A DNA stretch of 64,000 nucleotides from Bacteroidia bacterium (GTDB lineage Bacteria; Bacteroidota; Bacteroidia; Chitinophagales; Saprospiraceae). Under the pieces are notes generated by a model that saw only the letters and a program-made list of their open reading frames with translations, was not told the DNA's origin and did no database searches. The translations under genes and the position numbers were made by a program. The stretch spans positions 124,001 through 188,000 of the forward strand of contig JAUHXV010000001.1 of assembly GCA_030426765.1 (NCBI GenBank). The letters are read 5' to 3'. Shown one piece after another: positions 36,001-46,050 of this stretch. Every line of letters starts with the position of its first letter. Position 1 is the first letter of the stretch.

Positions 36001-37017
36001 AAGATCCAAAAGCACTTACTAGGCCTTGAGACATTTACAACACCCTATCAGTACATCGCGGCAGATATCAACAACAGTAAAAGTATTTCCGCGATTGACA
36101 TTATCCAGTTGAGAAAACTGATCCTTGGATTTTACAACGAATTTCCAAGCAATCAATCCTGGCGGTTTATCGACAAAGCACACATTTTCCCTGATCCGGC
36201 TGACCCATGGAAAACAGCCTGGGCGGAAACGTATTCCATTATTCCGTTCGCTGCAAGCATGAACGACGTAGACTTTGACGCTGTCAAGATCGGTGACCTG
36301 AATCACTCCGCAAATCTTAGCTCAATGGACAACGGTATGATTTCCGTTAGAGGAAGTAAGCGTTGTGAGGTGGAATACACAGTGAGTCAAACACCGGAAG
36401 AAAATATATACCGTGTAGATGTTTTCGTAAATGAAGCTCGACGGTATCAGGGTTTACAATTTTCTTTTGACTGGGACAAAACCGGCTATGAATTAGTCGA
36501 TTGGGCACCTGGTGCTAAGATCTCTGCTGATGATTTCAGGATGCCGATAAGTAAAGAGATGAATGCTTCTGTCTCAACCTATACCGTGGATGGATGGCAG
36601 GATGAGAACGTACAGCTTATCACCCTTTGGGTCAAAAAAATATCTCAATCATTTTATCCATTTGAGCTATTCCTGAATCCCGATCCAACATATCCGGTTG
36701 CCATCACGAGTGAAGGAGAGGAAGAAGTCAACCTTTCTATCAAGGCCAGATCCAAATCTGTGGTCATGATTGAAAACAGACCTAACCCGTTTGCCAGTAT
36801 GACAACACTCTACGTGGAGAGCAGCTATGACGAGCCTGCCACGATCCGAGTATTTGATATCAATGGAAAAATGGTGTATACCCGTGACGTGCAGTTGACA
36901 ACCGGCGCCAATGAATTTGTCGTGCGCAAATCAGAGTTGGGATCGGCCGGTATCATGATGTATGAAATAGAATCTAAACTTCAGTATAGTACTAACAGAA
37001 TGATAATAGTAGAATGA
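33001..37017 (+). CDS. Secreted HYR/dockerin/cohesin-like protein with T9SS sorting domain (1338 aa)
   Basis: Signal peptide within residues 1-36 (ALSSVLLTLLLVCSNLVLVQG), cleavage before QCEMSCPP. The N-terminal module with GNTCMATIIVQDKQAP parallels that of the other giants, followed by Cys-rich HYR-type domains and RTWTVYDWC / RHWTVMDWC modules. The dockerin-like block is about 985-1050 (KNGVSTLDLIKIQKHLLG; ADINNSKSISAIDIIQLRK), then SWRFI and KIGDLNHS, a cohesin-like domain about 1120-1240, and the T9SS domain 1254-1338 (ENRPNPFASMTTLYV to RMIIVE). The order is the same as in the 1498- and 2095-aa proteins, but without the CUB, P or PPC additions. Transcribed from the palindrome promoter and closed by a strong terminator. 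Confidence 0.87.
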   Translation: MKKLVLSGFKETLCALSSVLLTLLLVCSNLVLVQGQCEMSCPPMDPPTPISLSSDCVDELTYQLIGVTPPPPPCPPGPMEVEIFDNGVPLGNMITADMIGNTYMVIVTHLPSGNTCMATIIVQDKQAPIVNCPEDVTLECTADLDDYNPIAATDISDCSSTTIYIDDALQFAGMCQNSIISQYERTYIIVDAYNNADTCYQTISLQKEDLADVDFPDDLVGPDALNCFPPPDTTPANTGYPSVDGNPIVNGAFCNISAVYTDLVGPLCSGGYKILRTWTVYDWCDNSASSSAVQTIEVLDITPPEVTAPDDITVSTGGSSCSADVTIPPAVVFEDCSNYTVVTDIEGPFNPIFDNGGTAEDLPAGVHRVIFIATNDCQLEGRDTMYITVKDLTPPTPVCNLHLAIPVNHLGTTVVPASIFDGGSTDNCSDVYVKAKRMDTPQGYTCANPGNPNNLFDDIVQFCCEDIPNNNITIILRIYDLPPVAGPVSDDYLNGHYNECMVLVQVQDKLPPTIVCPSDLTISCQFPFTEENLDVFGEVALSEAAREDICIDDPGVPGDPGLQCIGRDGLATDNCNVEIEELDPVITMNDCNTGTIVRTFVATDDGGLQASCQQVITIVNFNLFTEGDITWPEDYTANDICDVSLLDPDELDPPYNMPVLADKPCSMVAATSDDDVYDFSNNDQACFKILRHWTVMDWCQLDGQGAGIWTHTQVIKVMNTEGPTIEPIADLNECSLEPDCGGKVIDFSATAGDACSGPGSLEWKYFIDENNDNSFEYTSPVIVGGTLEFSYDMPLGDHRILYSVWDLCGNVTYEEQLVSVTSCVGPEAVCLYLTTSLMPVDLDGEPGADWGMVTITANMFDGGSYHPCGNDIFFSFSSTLTDTTRVFECVPLGEQDIELWVIDENGIASVCATTIDIQDNQHFCPPQPGNTGTISGNITVPDQGALSDAMVYLEGSNLAGIPSATNGHFVFPAMPLGGEYVVRPEREGDAKNGVSTLDLIKIQKHLLGLETFTTPYQYIAADINNSKSISAIDIIQLRKLILGFYNEFPSNQSWRFIDKAHIFPDPADPWKTAWAETYSIIPFAASMNDVDFDAVKIGDLNHSANLSSMDNGMISVRGSKRCEVEYTVSQTPEENIYRVDVFVNEARRYQGLQFSFDWDKTGYELVDWAPGAKISADDFRMPISKEMNASVSTYTVDGWQDENVQLITLWVKKISQSFYPFELFLNPDPTYPVAITSEGEEEVNLSIKARSKSVVMIENRPNPFASMTTLYVESSYDEPATIRVFDINGKMVYTRDVQLTTGANEFVVRKSELGSAGIMMYEIESKLQYSTNRMIIVE

Positions 37018-37018
37018 T

Positions 37019-37052
37019 GGGTGGGGGTTGAGAGCCCCACCCTGCTTTTTTT
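37019..37052 (+). terminator. Intrinsic terminator between two giant genes
   Basis: Perfect 8-bp stem GGGTGGGG (37019-37026) with CCCCACCC (37035-37042), 8-nt loop, then TGC and seven T. It starts 2 bp after the stop of the 1338-aa gene and lies about 100 bp upstream of the next giant's start. Confidence 0.85.
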
Positions 37053-37154
37053 ATGAGAACCAAACTTTTTACCCCTGAAGCCAGATGGGAGTGTAGGCAT
37101 CTTCTGTCGGGGAAAATTATTCGCCTTGCAATAAACCATTTCAATCTTGTAAAG

Positions 37155-40100
37155 ATGGAAGCACTATCTATGTCCGTAATTAATCGATCAGAGAACACCC
37201 TCACCCGAGGCCTGATGGTCTGTATGTTAATGATAAGCGGGGTCTTTACCCTGATAGCAGGTCCACGGGACTGGATGCAGTACCAGACCTCAGGTCAACT
37301 CACTGCCTGGAACTTTTACAGCCAGGAAGCTGAGGGAACAAGTGAGACAATGGTACTGTCTCCACCGGTAGCCTTGAGTTGTATTCCGCAGGTGAATGTA
37401 TCGCTTAACCAACAAGGATTTGCAGTCATCACTCCTGCCATGCTCGTTAACGCACCGGACTATCCCCTGAATCAGTATGTGGTAGATATCATGGGCCCAC
37501 TGTCCAACACAGTGTATTGTGATAATATAGGACAGGAACTCATGGCAGTTGTCACTGAGCTTCCCACAGGGAATAGTTGTATGTCCGTATTAAATGTGGA
37601 GGATAAGTTGCCTCCCGTCTTTGACTGCGAAGCAGATGTGCTGCCCTGCAATACAGATATTCCTTCCATTGATTTTGAAGCCTACCTCGAACCGGTGGAT
37701 GATAATTGTGACGATGATCTTACGCTTTGGTATTCTTTCGTTTCACAGAATCTGCCTTGTAATCCCGACAACTATACGAAACAAGTATTGGTGACCTGGA
37801 CAGCAACCGATGATTATGGCAATAGCTCCACATGTGTGGATACCATATTTTTATTGAAACCCAGTTTAGGCCAGATAGATTTTCCACCGGACGTATCGAT
37901 CAGTTGCATTGATGCAGATACGGATCCGTCCAACACAGGGGAACCTACTTATCAGGGAGAACCCATTGACCACGCGTGTCAGTATGTTTCCTTCCATACG
38001 GATGTGATCATTCCTATGTGTAACCCGGCCTATAAAATCAGACGTACCTGGACGGTGATGGATTGGTGTACGGGATCAACGGCTACCGATGTACAGGAGA
38101 TTCTTGTGGTGGATGATAACAAACCCAATATTACATGTCCTCCGAATGTTACCTTAAGTACCGACTTTCAGGTTTGTACCACGAAATACACTATCCCGAT
38201 GCCAGTGGTGTCAGACCCCTGTGCGGATGCAGACGACATCGTGGTGACCGCAACGTTTGCCGCAAACCCGCCAATACCGGGCATATACTCACCCGGCCAA
38301 ATGGTAAACTTAAACCTTGGCACAACGCTGATTACTATGCGTGCAACAGACCCATGTGGCAACACAAGGATCTGTCAGTATAATGTAACGGTCAGAGATG
38401 ATTTGCCTCCGGTCATTGCTTGCCCGGGTGATGTCACGATTCAGTGTGCCGGGATTACGGACCCGGGAGCTACCGGGTTTCCGATCGTCATCGATGTTTG
38501 TGATGATGATCCTGTAGTGACCTATGAAGATGCCACAGTTTCCACAGATGGTTGTGCATTTGGTTATATCATTACCCGCACATGGATGGCAGAAGATGAA
38601 AGTGGTAATGTGGCGACCTGCATGCAAATGATTGAATTGAATGATGATATGCCTCCGGAAATATCTTGTCCGCAGGATGTGACCATATCCTGTGAGGATA
38701 GCACCCTGCCTGCGAATACAGGAATGGCTACAGCCAGCGACGAATGCGATCAAAATCCGGAAGTCTCATACCAGGATGTTACGCTGGAAGGTACCTGTCC
38801 GCATGAATATATTATCAACAGGACATGGACGGCAACAGATGATTGTGGTAATGCAGGCACATGTCTGCAGGTGATTTATGTCGATGATGATGTACCGCCA
38901 TTGATCACATGTCCTCCGGATATGACCATTGAGTGTACACTACCCACACCGACAGATCTTGCTACGGCAACAGATAATTGCAGTATTGATGTGACATTGA
39001 CATATTCTGATATCATGTGCATCAATCCTGTGGTGGGCTTTAATGGCCCCTACGACATCGGGCTGTGGAATACAATTATTCCAGCCGAAGGTGGAAGTGT
39101 GGATGTCATGGGAGACAATGAAGTGATGCTCACCAGTCCGGATGGTTTGCCGGAATGTGCCGGTTCATCCGTACAGTTTAGTATCACCATCACGAGTACC
39201 GGCCAGATCGTCTTTGACTGGCACTATGAAACGCAGGATGTTGATGGTCCGAGTTTTGATCCGTTTGGCTACAACCTGAATGGAACATTTTATCAGTTGT
39301 CTGATAATTTTGGAAACGATATCCAGAGCGGCACGGCAACAGTTGCGGTGACTGACGGAGATGTGTTTGCCCTGGAGCAACAATCGACAGATTGTGTACT
39401 AGGCGAAGGTGCCACTGTGGTCGTTGAATTCTTTGCTTGTATAGAACAGATGGATGAGGAGTGTACCATGCTGATCATCCGTACCCACACGGCAACGGAT
39501 GAATGTGATAACGTAGCGAGTTGCGTGCAAACTTTGTTCTTTATCGATACGCTGGCTCCTGAAATTGTATGTCCGGTTAACCTGACCATTGAGTGTACAG
39601 AGAGTACATTACCGGCAAATACCGGAAGTGCTAATGCTACGGACGATTGTGACGATACCCCGGATATCTCTTACTCAGATGTGACCATCGCTTCGCCTGA
39701 TTGTGCGCAGGAATATACCATTACCCGAACCTGGACAGCAGCCGATGCTTGCGGCAATAGCAGTACCTGTGTACAGACGATAGTGGTCGATGACAGCACA
39801 GCTCCGATTATTTCCTGCCCGGCCAATACGACAATAGAATGTACCGAAAGCACTGACCCGGGAAATACAGGTTTTGCTTCCGCTACAGACAACTGTACCC
39901 TTTCACCTGATATTGATTTTGATGATGCCACAACCCCAGGTGCTTGTCCGCAGGAGTACACGATCACCAGAACCTGGTCCGCGACAGATGCGTGTGGAAA
40001 TGTCAGTACGTGTGTGCAGACCATCACAGTAGATGATAGTACGGCACCGGTGATCACCTGTCCGGCTAATGTGACGATTGAATGCGATGAGAGTTCAGCC

Positions 40101-43100
40101 CCTGGCAATACCGGTTCTGCCACTGCCGTGGATAACTGTGATACAACACCTACTGTTGATTTTAATGATACCACATCACCCGGTGCTTGTCCGCAGGAAT
40201 ACACAATAACCAGAACCTGGACGGCGACAGATGATTGTGGAAATAGTTCGACGTGTGAGCAAATCATTTTCGTGGAAGATACCACGCCACCGACCATAAC
40301 ATTCTGTGCCGCTAATATCACCATCGAATGTGATGAAAGTACATTGCCGGCCAATACAGGTACCACCACTGCTAGCGATAATTGTGATCCATCACCTGCA
40401 GTAGAGTTTAGCGATGTGACTGCATCCGGTGCATGCCCACAAGGATATATGATTACCCGGACCTGGACAGCGACGGATGCATGCGGAAATGCAACGAACT
40501 GCATCCAGATCATTACCGTTGAAGATAGTACCCCTCCGGTGATCACGTGCCCAGCCAATGTGACCATCGAATGTGATGAGGATTCAGATCCCGGATCAAC
40601 AGGCACTGCGACTGCGGTTGACAATTGCGATGACAATCCAGTGATCACGTTTAGCGATGCGACTGTTCCCGGTGCATGTCCCGATGAGTCTACCATCAGC
40701 AGAACCTGGATAGCCACAGATGCGTGTGGCAATAGTTCGTCCTGTGTGCAGACGATCGTCGTGGACGATAGTACACCGCCGGTGATCACATGTCCGGCCA
40801 ATACAACCATTGAATGTACAGACAGTACAGATCCGGCGAATACCGGTTTTGCTACTGCATCTGATAATTGTGCAACAGCTCCGATAGTAGACTATAGTGA
40901 TGTCACTACAGCCGGTGCTTGTCCACAGGCATATATCATCACACGTACCTGGATAGCCACCGACAATTGTGGAAACACAAGCACATGTAATCAGTTGATC
41001 ACAGTGGAAGACAGTACACCGCCTGTGATCACATGTCCAGCAAATGTCACAATAGAATGTGATGAGAGTTCAGATCCTGCCAATACAGGTTTAGCTACCG
41101 CAATAGACAGTTGTGATGACGCTCCGCTTGTGACGTTTAGTGATGCGGTGACCCCTGGCGGATGTCCGCAGGAGTTTACCATATCCCGCACCTGGACAGC
41201 GACCGATGCCTGTGGGAATAGCTCGACATGCGAACAAACCATTTTCGTAGAGGACAGCACGCCACCTACCATTACGTTCTGTGCAGCTAACATCACCATC
41301 GAATGTGATGAAAGTACGTTGCCAGACAATACAGGTACTACCACGGCTACCGATAATTGTGATCCGGCACCAGACGTAGCGTTTAGTGATGCTACCGTGT
41401 CCGGACAGTGTCCGCAAGGATATGAAATCACGCGTACCTGGACAGCGACTGATGCGTGTGGAAATGCAACGAATTGCATCCAGATTATTACGGTTGAGGA
41501 TAGTACACCACCGGTGATTACCTGTCCAGCTTCTGTGACCATTGAATGTGATGAGAGTTCTGATCCTGGTAACACAGGCACAGCCACTGCCGTCGACAAT
41601 TGTGACGACGCGCCACTCATTACGTTTAACGATGCTTCGGAGCCCGGCGCTTGCCCTAATGAGTCTGTCATCAGCAGAACCTGGACAGCGACCGATGCGT
41701 GTGGCAATAGCAGCACATGCATTCAGACCATCACGGTGGATGACAGCACACCACCTGTGATCACTTGTCCGGCGAATACAACCATCGAATGTACAGACAG
41801 TGCAGATCCGGTAAATACCGGTTTTGCTTCTGCAACAGATAATTGTACCACCGCGCCGGAAGTAGATTTCAATGATGTGACGATTGCAGGTGCATGTCCG
41901 CAGGAATATACAATCGAAAGAACATGGACAGCAACAGACAACTGTGGAAATACCAGTACATGTCTCCAAACGATCACAGTGGATGATAGCACACCTCCGG
42001 TGATCACCTGTCCGGGAGATGTAACGATATCCTGTACCGAGAGTACTGATCCGGATGATACCGGATTTGCGACAGCTTCTGATAGCTGTGATGATAATCC
42101 TGAAATCACCTGGGTGGACACGCCTGTTGACGGGGATTGTGCCGGTGAGTCTTCGATTGAAAGAACCTGGACGGCCACTGATGCGTGCGGTAATGAAAGT
42201 ACATGCGTACAAAATATTTCGATCATTGATGACGCAGCTCCTGTAATTTCATGCCCCGCGGATATTACCATTTCCTGCTCAGAGAGTTCGCTGCCGGATA
42301 ATACAGGAGAGGCCACTGCTACGGATAACTGCGATGACACACCTGAAATCACTTTTTCAGATGTGACCATCGGAGGAGACTGTCCGGTCCTGCTTACTAT
42401 CACCCGAACCTGGACGGCAACGGATGATTGTGGTCAAAGCACTACCTGCGTGCAGATCATTATTGTGACGGATGAAGAGACGCCATTGATTACGTGTCCG
42501 GCAGATATCACCATCGAATGTGATGAAAGTACAGAACCCGACAATACAGGTTTTGCCACAGCTACGGATGAATGCAGTCCTCCGGTGCTTACGTTCGAAG
42601 ATGCATTTGAAGGCAGCGGATGTGCGCAGGAGTCATTTATCTTCAGAACATGGACCGCCACGGATGGTTGTGGCCATACCAGCACTTGTCTGCAGGTGAT
42701 CTCAATTGTAGATACGACACCACCTGCGATTACCTGTCCACCGGATGTAACGGTACAGTGTGATGACAGCACTTCACCGGATGATACCGGTGTGGCTACA
42801 GCTGTTGACAATTGTGATGACGAACCCATTATTACATTCTCAGATGTGACAACCGGTATAGGATGTCCGGATGGATATGAGATTACAAGAACCTGGACCG
42901 CCACTGATCGATGTGGCAATGTCAGCACTTGTGAACAAATCATTACCATTGATGACAATATCGCGCCGGTGGTATTCTGTCCGGGAGACGTTGCGATTGA
43001 ATGTCTGGATAGTACCTCACCGGATAATACAGGAGAAGCAACGGCATCAGATGTTTGTGATGATGCTCCGGATGTTGCGTTTTCTGATGTTGTGATTGGC

Positions 43101-45995
43101 AGTGCATGCCCTGAAGTATTTACGATCAATCGCACCTGGACAGCAACCGATAATTGTGGTAATTCAAGTACATGCCTCCAGGTAATTGAAGTCGAGGATA
43201 ATATTGCGCCAATTTGTGTGCCTATGGATATCACCATAGAGTTAAATGCCAATAACACATACACACTTCTGGCCGATGAAGTAGATGGTGGCTCTAGTGA
43301 TGCTTGTGGAGGTCCTGTTACTTTATCTGTTTCCCCGAATCTCTTTGATTGTAATACGCTGGGCGATAATGTAGTTGTTTTGACCGTTACAGATTGTTCA
43401 GGAAACTCTTCCTCCTGTGATGCCACAGTGACCGTGCATGAAAATGATGAACTCATCGCTTCCTGTCAGAACATTACCATATTCCTCGATGAAAATGGCA
43501 ATGCTTCGATAGATCCGGAAGATATCGATAATGGTTCCGGTGGAGGATGTGATCCCGGGGATCTGACCTTTGAGCTCGATCAGAGTGAGTTTGATTGTAC
43601 ACCACTTGGTGGAATAGAGGTGACGCTGACAGTGACAGATGAAGAGGGCAATACCGCTACCTGTACGGCTATTGTGACCGTCCAGGATACGATATCACCT
43701 GATATTACATGTCCGCCGAATGTTACGATCAACTGTAATGATAATACTGCACCTGCGAACACAGGAACAGCGACGGCTTCTGACAATTGCCCTCCTGCTA
43801 CAATTACGTTTTCGAATATTGTGAACCTGAATGATTGCGGGGTAGGGACTATTATCAGAACGTTTGTTGCGACCGACGGATCTGGAAATTCTACCAGTTG
43901 TACACAGACGATCACCGTAAATAATCTGACGCCTTTTGATGAAGATGCTATTGAATGGCCGGACGCATTTGTCGAGGTGGACATTTGTGAAAGTACACAT
44001 CCATCCAATACGGGTGTTCCGATGTTTGATCCTGAGTCACTGGCTTGTGCAAATCCTGACTCATCTTTTGTGGATGTAATTGAAATGGATGGTGATCCGG
44101 AAACGCCATGTCGCGTCATTACCCGCACCTGGACGGTGACGGATGACTGTCAGCCAAATGTCGAGTTTGAATTTGTGCAAACGATCCACGTGATTGATGA
44201 GGTACCTCCGGTATTCAGTAATATCAATGATATGGAGAAGGTTGCCAATGATAATTGTGTCGCACCTTTTACACTCATTGCTTCTGCAACAGATTGCGCG
44301 GGTGTGACGATCACAAATGACTCGGAGTATGGTGTGAATAATGGCGCAAATGCGAGTGGTGATTATCCGCTGGGTGAAACCATCGTGATCTTTACGGCGA
44401 CGGATGGTTGTGGAAACACCGCGACGATGGACGTTGTGATTACCGTGACGGAAGAAGTTTCGACTATGATGATGTGTGAGAAAGCCCTGATTTTCCTTCC
44501 ACAGGAATTGGAGATAACATTACCTGCAGATACGTTTGTGACCTACAGTATAGGAAGTTGTACAGATGGAGATGATTTTATTATCAGCTTCTCCGGAACA
44601 GATCCTTTTGATACGCTCAGGACCTATGACTGTGGAGATGTCGGTGTCAGCACCTTTAGTCTCTGGATGTGGAATCTGAGTGGATCGATGGTTGTGGATT
44701 CCTGTGAAACAGCGGACCTGGATCTGCGCGATCCATTAGATTATTGTATGGACGGGTTTGCTATGCACGGAACATTGGAAAGTGAAACGGGAGAAGATAT
44801 CAAAGACGTTGAGGTGAAAATCATGAATGCGCCTATGGTACCGGATACCTCTGATCAGACCGGTCAGTATACTATTTTTGGCCTCAACCATGGAGTAGGG
44901 TATGGGGTAGCACCATATGAAGACCGTGATCATCGTAAAGGTGTTTCCACCCTTGACCTGGTAAAGATTCAGAAGCACCTGCTGGGTAAAGAACTCCTGG
45001 ACTCTCCGTATAAGCTGATTGCTGCGGATGCTAATAAGAGCGGTAGCGTTACAGCACTCGATCTGTTGGAAATCAGAAAGGTAATCCTGGGAATCAATTC
45101 GAAGTTTCCGAACAACACATCATGGCGATTTGTGGCCCGTGAGTTTGATTTCGATGATCCGTTTAATCCATTCTCTCAGCCGTTCCCTGAATATATATGG
45201 GTAGATAGTGTCACCCAGGATATTGATGATGCGGACTTTATCGGTCTGAAGGTGGGTGATGTCAACGGTTCATTCTTTAAGTCTATAAGCCAGGGTGAGG
45301 AAATTGAGCGTCGTGCGTCCACCGACTACGAGTTGGAGATGGTGCAGGAAGTGAATGCAGAAACAGGTCTCAGGCAGTGGGTGTTGCGTGCCATGCCGGA
45401 TCAGGGAGAAATTTCCGGTATGCAGTTTTCTGTCTATGTAGGGGGAATGACACAGCGTGAGATCATTGAGATTAACTCCGAACTCTTGAGCTCGGATCAG
45501 ATCTATTATAATCCGATGACCTCTACGATTAATGTGAGTTGGTCGCTTGCTGCGGAAGTGGATATTGCAGACAGGGCTGTGCTGATTATTCCGCAATATG
45601 GAGGAAACCTTGATATTCAGACGGAGGACATTGATGGGCTGGAGCCTGAAGCGTATGCACTTGCGGATAGCGAGATTGAAATTCGGGAGGTCAACCTGTA
45701 TGTCAAAGGCGAACCAGTGGCTACGGCAGGAGAGTATCACCTCTACCAGAATATTCCGAATCCGTTTAGTGAGTCCACCAGCATCAGGTACTCATTACCG
45801 GCGGATGAAGATGTCACGCTGGTCATCCATGATGTGGCGGGTCGTCAGGTCTACAGAAAGCAGTTGCGAGGCAATGCGGGTATGAATGAAATCCGGGTTA
45901 AGAAAGATGAAATAGGTATCGCAGGTATCTATTACTATACATTGTACACATTGAATGCGAGTTTTACGCACAAAATGAGCTTCACAAACGACTAG
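37155..45995 (+). CDS. Giant secreted HYR-repeat protein with dockerin-like block and T9SS domain (about 2946 aa)
   Basis: Start is ATG 37155 or ATG 37170; both keep the signal peptide (TRGLMVCMLMISGVFTLIAG). The frame is open to 37053, but the added residues are not signal-like. The N-terminal modules parallel the 1969-aa protein throughout (WNFY, GNSCMSVLNVEDKLPP, YKIRRTWTVMDWCTG). About 20 HYR domains follow (roughly residues 410-2200), one with the inserted domain at 39024-39468, and ten arranged in a four-domain higher-order repeat. Then come further Ig-like modules, the dockerin-like block about 2588-2660 (KGVSTLDLVKIQKHLLG; ADANKSGSVTALDLLEIRK), SWRFV, KVGDVNGS, a cohesin-like domain and the T9SS domain 2858-2946 (YQNIPNPFSESTSIRY). 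It looks like the 1969-aa type joined to the C terminus of the other type. Confidence 0.86.
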   Translation: MEALSMSVINRSENTLTRGLMVCMLMISGVFTLIAGPRDWMQYQTSGQLTAWNFYSQEAEGTSETMVLSPPVALSCIPQVNVSLNQQGFAVITPAMLVNAPDYPLNQYVVDIMGPLSNTVYCDNIGQELMAVVTELPTGNSCMSVLNVEDKLPPVFDCEADVLPCNTDIPSIDFEAYLEPVDDNCDDDLTLWYSFVSQNLPCNPDNYTKQVLVTWTATDDYGNSSTCVDTIFLLKPSLGQIDFPPDVSISCIDADTDPSNTGEPTYQGEPIDHACQYVSFHTDVIIPMCNPAYKIRRTWTVMDWCTGSTATDVQEILVVDDNKPNITCPPNVTLSTDFQVCTTKYTIPMPVVSDPCADADDIVVTATFAANPPIPGIYSPGQMVNLNLGTTLITMRATDPCGNTRICQYNVTVRDDLPPVIACPGDVTIQCAGITDPGATGFPIVIDVCDDDPVVTYEDATVSTDGCAFGYIITRTWMAEDESGNVATCMQMIELNDDMPPEISCPQDVTISCEDSTLPANTGMATASDECDQNPEVSYQDVTLEGTCPHEYIINRTWTATDDCGNAGTCLQVIYVDDDVPPLITCPPDMTIECTLPTPTDLATATDNCSIDVTLTYSDIMCINPVVGFNGPYDIGLWNTIIPAEGGSVDVMGDNEVMLTSPDGLPECAGSSVQFSITITSTGQIVFDWHYETQDVDGPSFDPFGYNLNGTFYQLSDNFGNDIQSGTATVAVTDGDVFALEQQSTDCVLGEGATVVVEFFACIEQMDEECTMLIIRTHTATDECDNVASCVQTLFFIDTLAPEIVCPVNLTIECTESTLPANTGSANATDDCDDTPDISYSDVTIASPDCAQEYTITRTWTAADACGNSSTCVQTIVVDDSTAPIISCPANTTIECTESTDPGNTGFASATDNCTLSPDIDFDDATTPGACPQEYTITRTWSATDACGNVSTCVQTITVDDSTAPVITCPANVTIECDESSAPGNTGSATAVDNCDTTPTVDFNDTTSPGACPQEYTITRTWTATDDCGNSSTCEQIIFVEDTTPPTITFCAANITIECDESTLPANTGTTTASDNCDPSPAVEFSDVTASGACPQGYMITRTWTATDACGNATNCIQIITVEDSTPPVITCPANVTIECDEDSDPGSTGTATAVDNCDDNPVITFSDATVPGACPDESTISRTWIATDACGNSSSCVQTIVVDDSTPPVITCPANTTIECTDSTDPANTGFATASDNCATAPIVDYSDVTTAGACPQAYIITRTWIATDNCGNTSTCNQLITVEDSTPPVITCPANVTIECDESSDPANTGLATAIDSCDDAPLVTFSDAVTPGGCPQEFTISRTWTATDACGNSSTCEQTIFVEDSTPPTITFCAANITIECDESTLPDNTGTTTATDNCDPAPDVAFSDATVSGQCPQGYEITRTWTATDACGNATNCIQIITVEDSTPPVITCPASVTIECDESSDPGNTGTATAVDNCDDAPLITFNDASEPGACPNESVISRTWTATDACGNSSTCIQTITVDDSTPPVITCPANTTIECTDSADPVNTGFASATDNCTTAPEVDFNDVTIAGACPQEYTIERTWTATDNCGNTSTCLQTITVDDSTPPVITCPGDVTISCTESTDPDDTGFATASDSCDDNPEITWVDTPVDGDCAGESSIERTWTATDACGNESTCVQNISIIDDAAPVISCPADITISCSESSLPDNTGEATATDNCDDTPEITFSDVTIGGDCPVLLTITRTWTATDDCGQSTTCVQIIIVTDEETPLITCPADITIECDESTEPDNTGFATATDECSPPVLTFEDAFEGSGCAQESFIFRTWTATDGCGHTSTCLQVISIVDTTPPAITCPPDVTVQCDDSTSPDDTGVATAVDNCDDEPIITFSDVTTGIGCPDGYEITRTWTATDRCGNVSTCEQIITIDDNIAPVVFCPGDVAIECLDSTSPDNTGEATASDVCDDAPDVAFSDVVIGSACPEVFTINRTWTATDNCGNSSTCLQVIEVEDNIAPICVPMDITIELNANNTYTLLADEVDGGSSDACGGPVTLSVSPNLFDCNTLGDNVVVLTVTDCSGNSSSCDATVTVHENDELIASCQNITIFLDENGNASIDPEDIDNGSGGGCDPGDLTFELDQSEFDCTPLGGIEVTLTVTDEEGNTATCTAIVTVQDTISPDITCPPNVTINCNDNTAPANTGTATASDNCPPATITFSNIVNLNDCGVGTIIRTFVATDGSGNSTSCTQTITVNNLTPFDEDAIEWPDAFVEVDICESTHPSNTGVPMFDPESLACANPDSSFVDVIEMDGDPETPCRVITRTWTVTDDCQPNVEFEFVQTIHVIDEVPPVFSNINDMEKVANDNCVAPFTLIASATDCAGVTITNDSEYGVNNGANASGDYPLGETIVIFTATDGCGNTATMDVVITVTEEVSTMMMCEKALIFLPQELEITLPADTFVTYSIGSCTDGDDFIISFSGTDPFDTLRTYDCGDVGVSTFSLWMWNLSGSMVVDSCETADLDLRDPLDYCMDGFAMHGTLESETGEDIKDVEVKIMNAPMVPDTSDQTGQYTIFGLNHGVGYGVAPYEDRDHRKGVSTLDLVKIQKHLLGKELLDSPYKLIAADANKSGSVTALDLLEIRKVILGINSKFPNNTSWRFVAREFDFDDPFNPFSQPFPEYIWVDSVTQDIDDADFIGLKVGDVNGSFFKSISQGEEIERRASTDYELEMVQEVNAETGLRQWVLRAMPDQGEISGMQFSVYVGGMTQREIIEINSELLSSDQIYYNPMTSTINVSWSLAAEVDIADRAVLIIPQYGGNLDIQTEDIDGLEPEAYALADSEIEIREVNLYVKGEPVATAGEYHLYQNIPNPFSESTSIRYSLPADEDVTLVIHDVAGRQVYRKQLRGNAGMNEIRVKKDEIGIAGIYYYTLYTLNASFTHKMSFTND
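39024..39468 (+). other. Inserted domain within an HYR of the 2946-aa protein
   Basis: Counterpart of 27494-27930: NPVVGFNGPYDIGLWN, FDWHYETQDVDGP and FGYNLNGTFYQLSD. It is inserted at the same HYR position, between TYSDIMC and RTHTATDECDN. Confidence 0.65.
39570..42008 (+). repeat. Higher-order tandem repeat: four HYR domains, period 975-978 bp, 2.5 copies
   Basis: Single HYR units are about 81 codons (243 bp). Types D, C, A and B recur in fixed order: copy 1 39570-40547 (978 bp), copy 2 40548-41522 (975 bp), half copy D-C 41523-42008 (486 bp). Type B is marked by FCAANITIECDEST, type C by CPANTTIECT. Corresponding units resemble each other more than their direct neighbours, at both DNA and protein level. 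Confidence 0.85.
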
Positions 45996-46050
45996 TTTTT
46001 ATTCGATGATGGGTTGTTAATACGACCTCATGACGTTACTTTTTGGGAAA

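Noticed and set aside
37053-37154. N-terminal extension of the 2946-aa frame to 37053
   Set aside because: The extra residues begin right at the terminator T-run and do not look like a signal peptide; ATG 37155 or 37170 puts a normal signal peptide at the N terminus.
39671-40810. Long antisense open frames across the HYR arrays (for example 39671-40810, 41091-42212 and 42434-43456 on the minus strand)
   Set aside because: They repeat with the HYR period and arise from the biased codons of the sense gene; the products are low-complexity Ser/Val strings with no signal or domain.
39570-42008. Regularly spaced repeats as a CRISPR array
   Set aside because: The period is 243 bp and lies in one reading frame that encodes HYR domains; no short identical repeats or cas genes.
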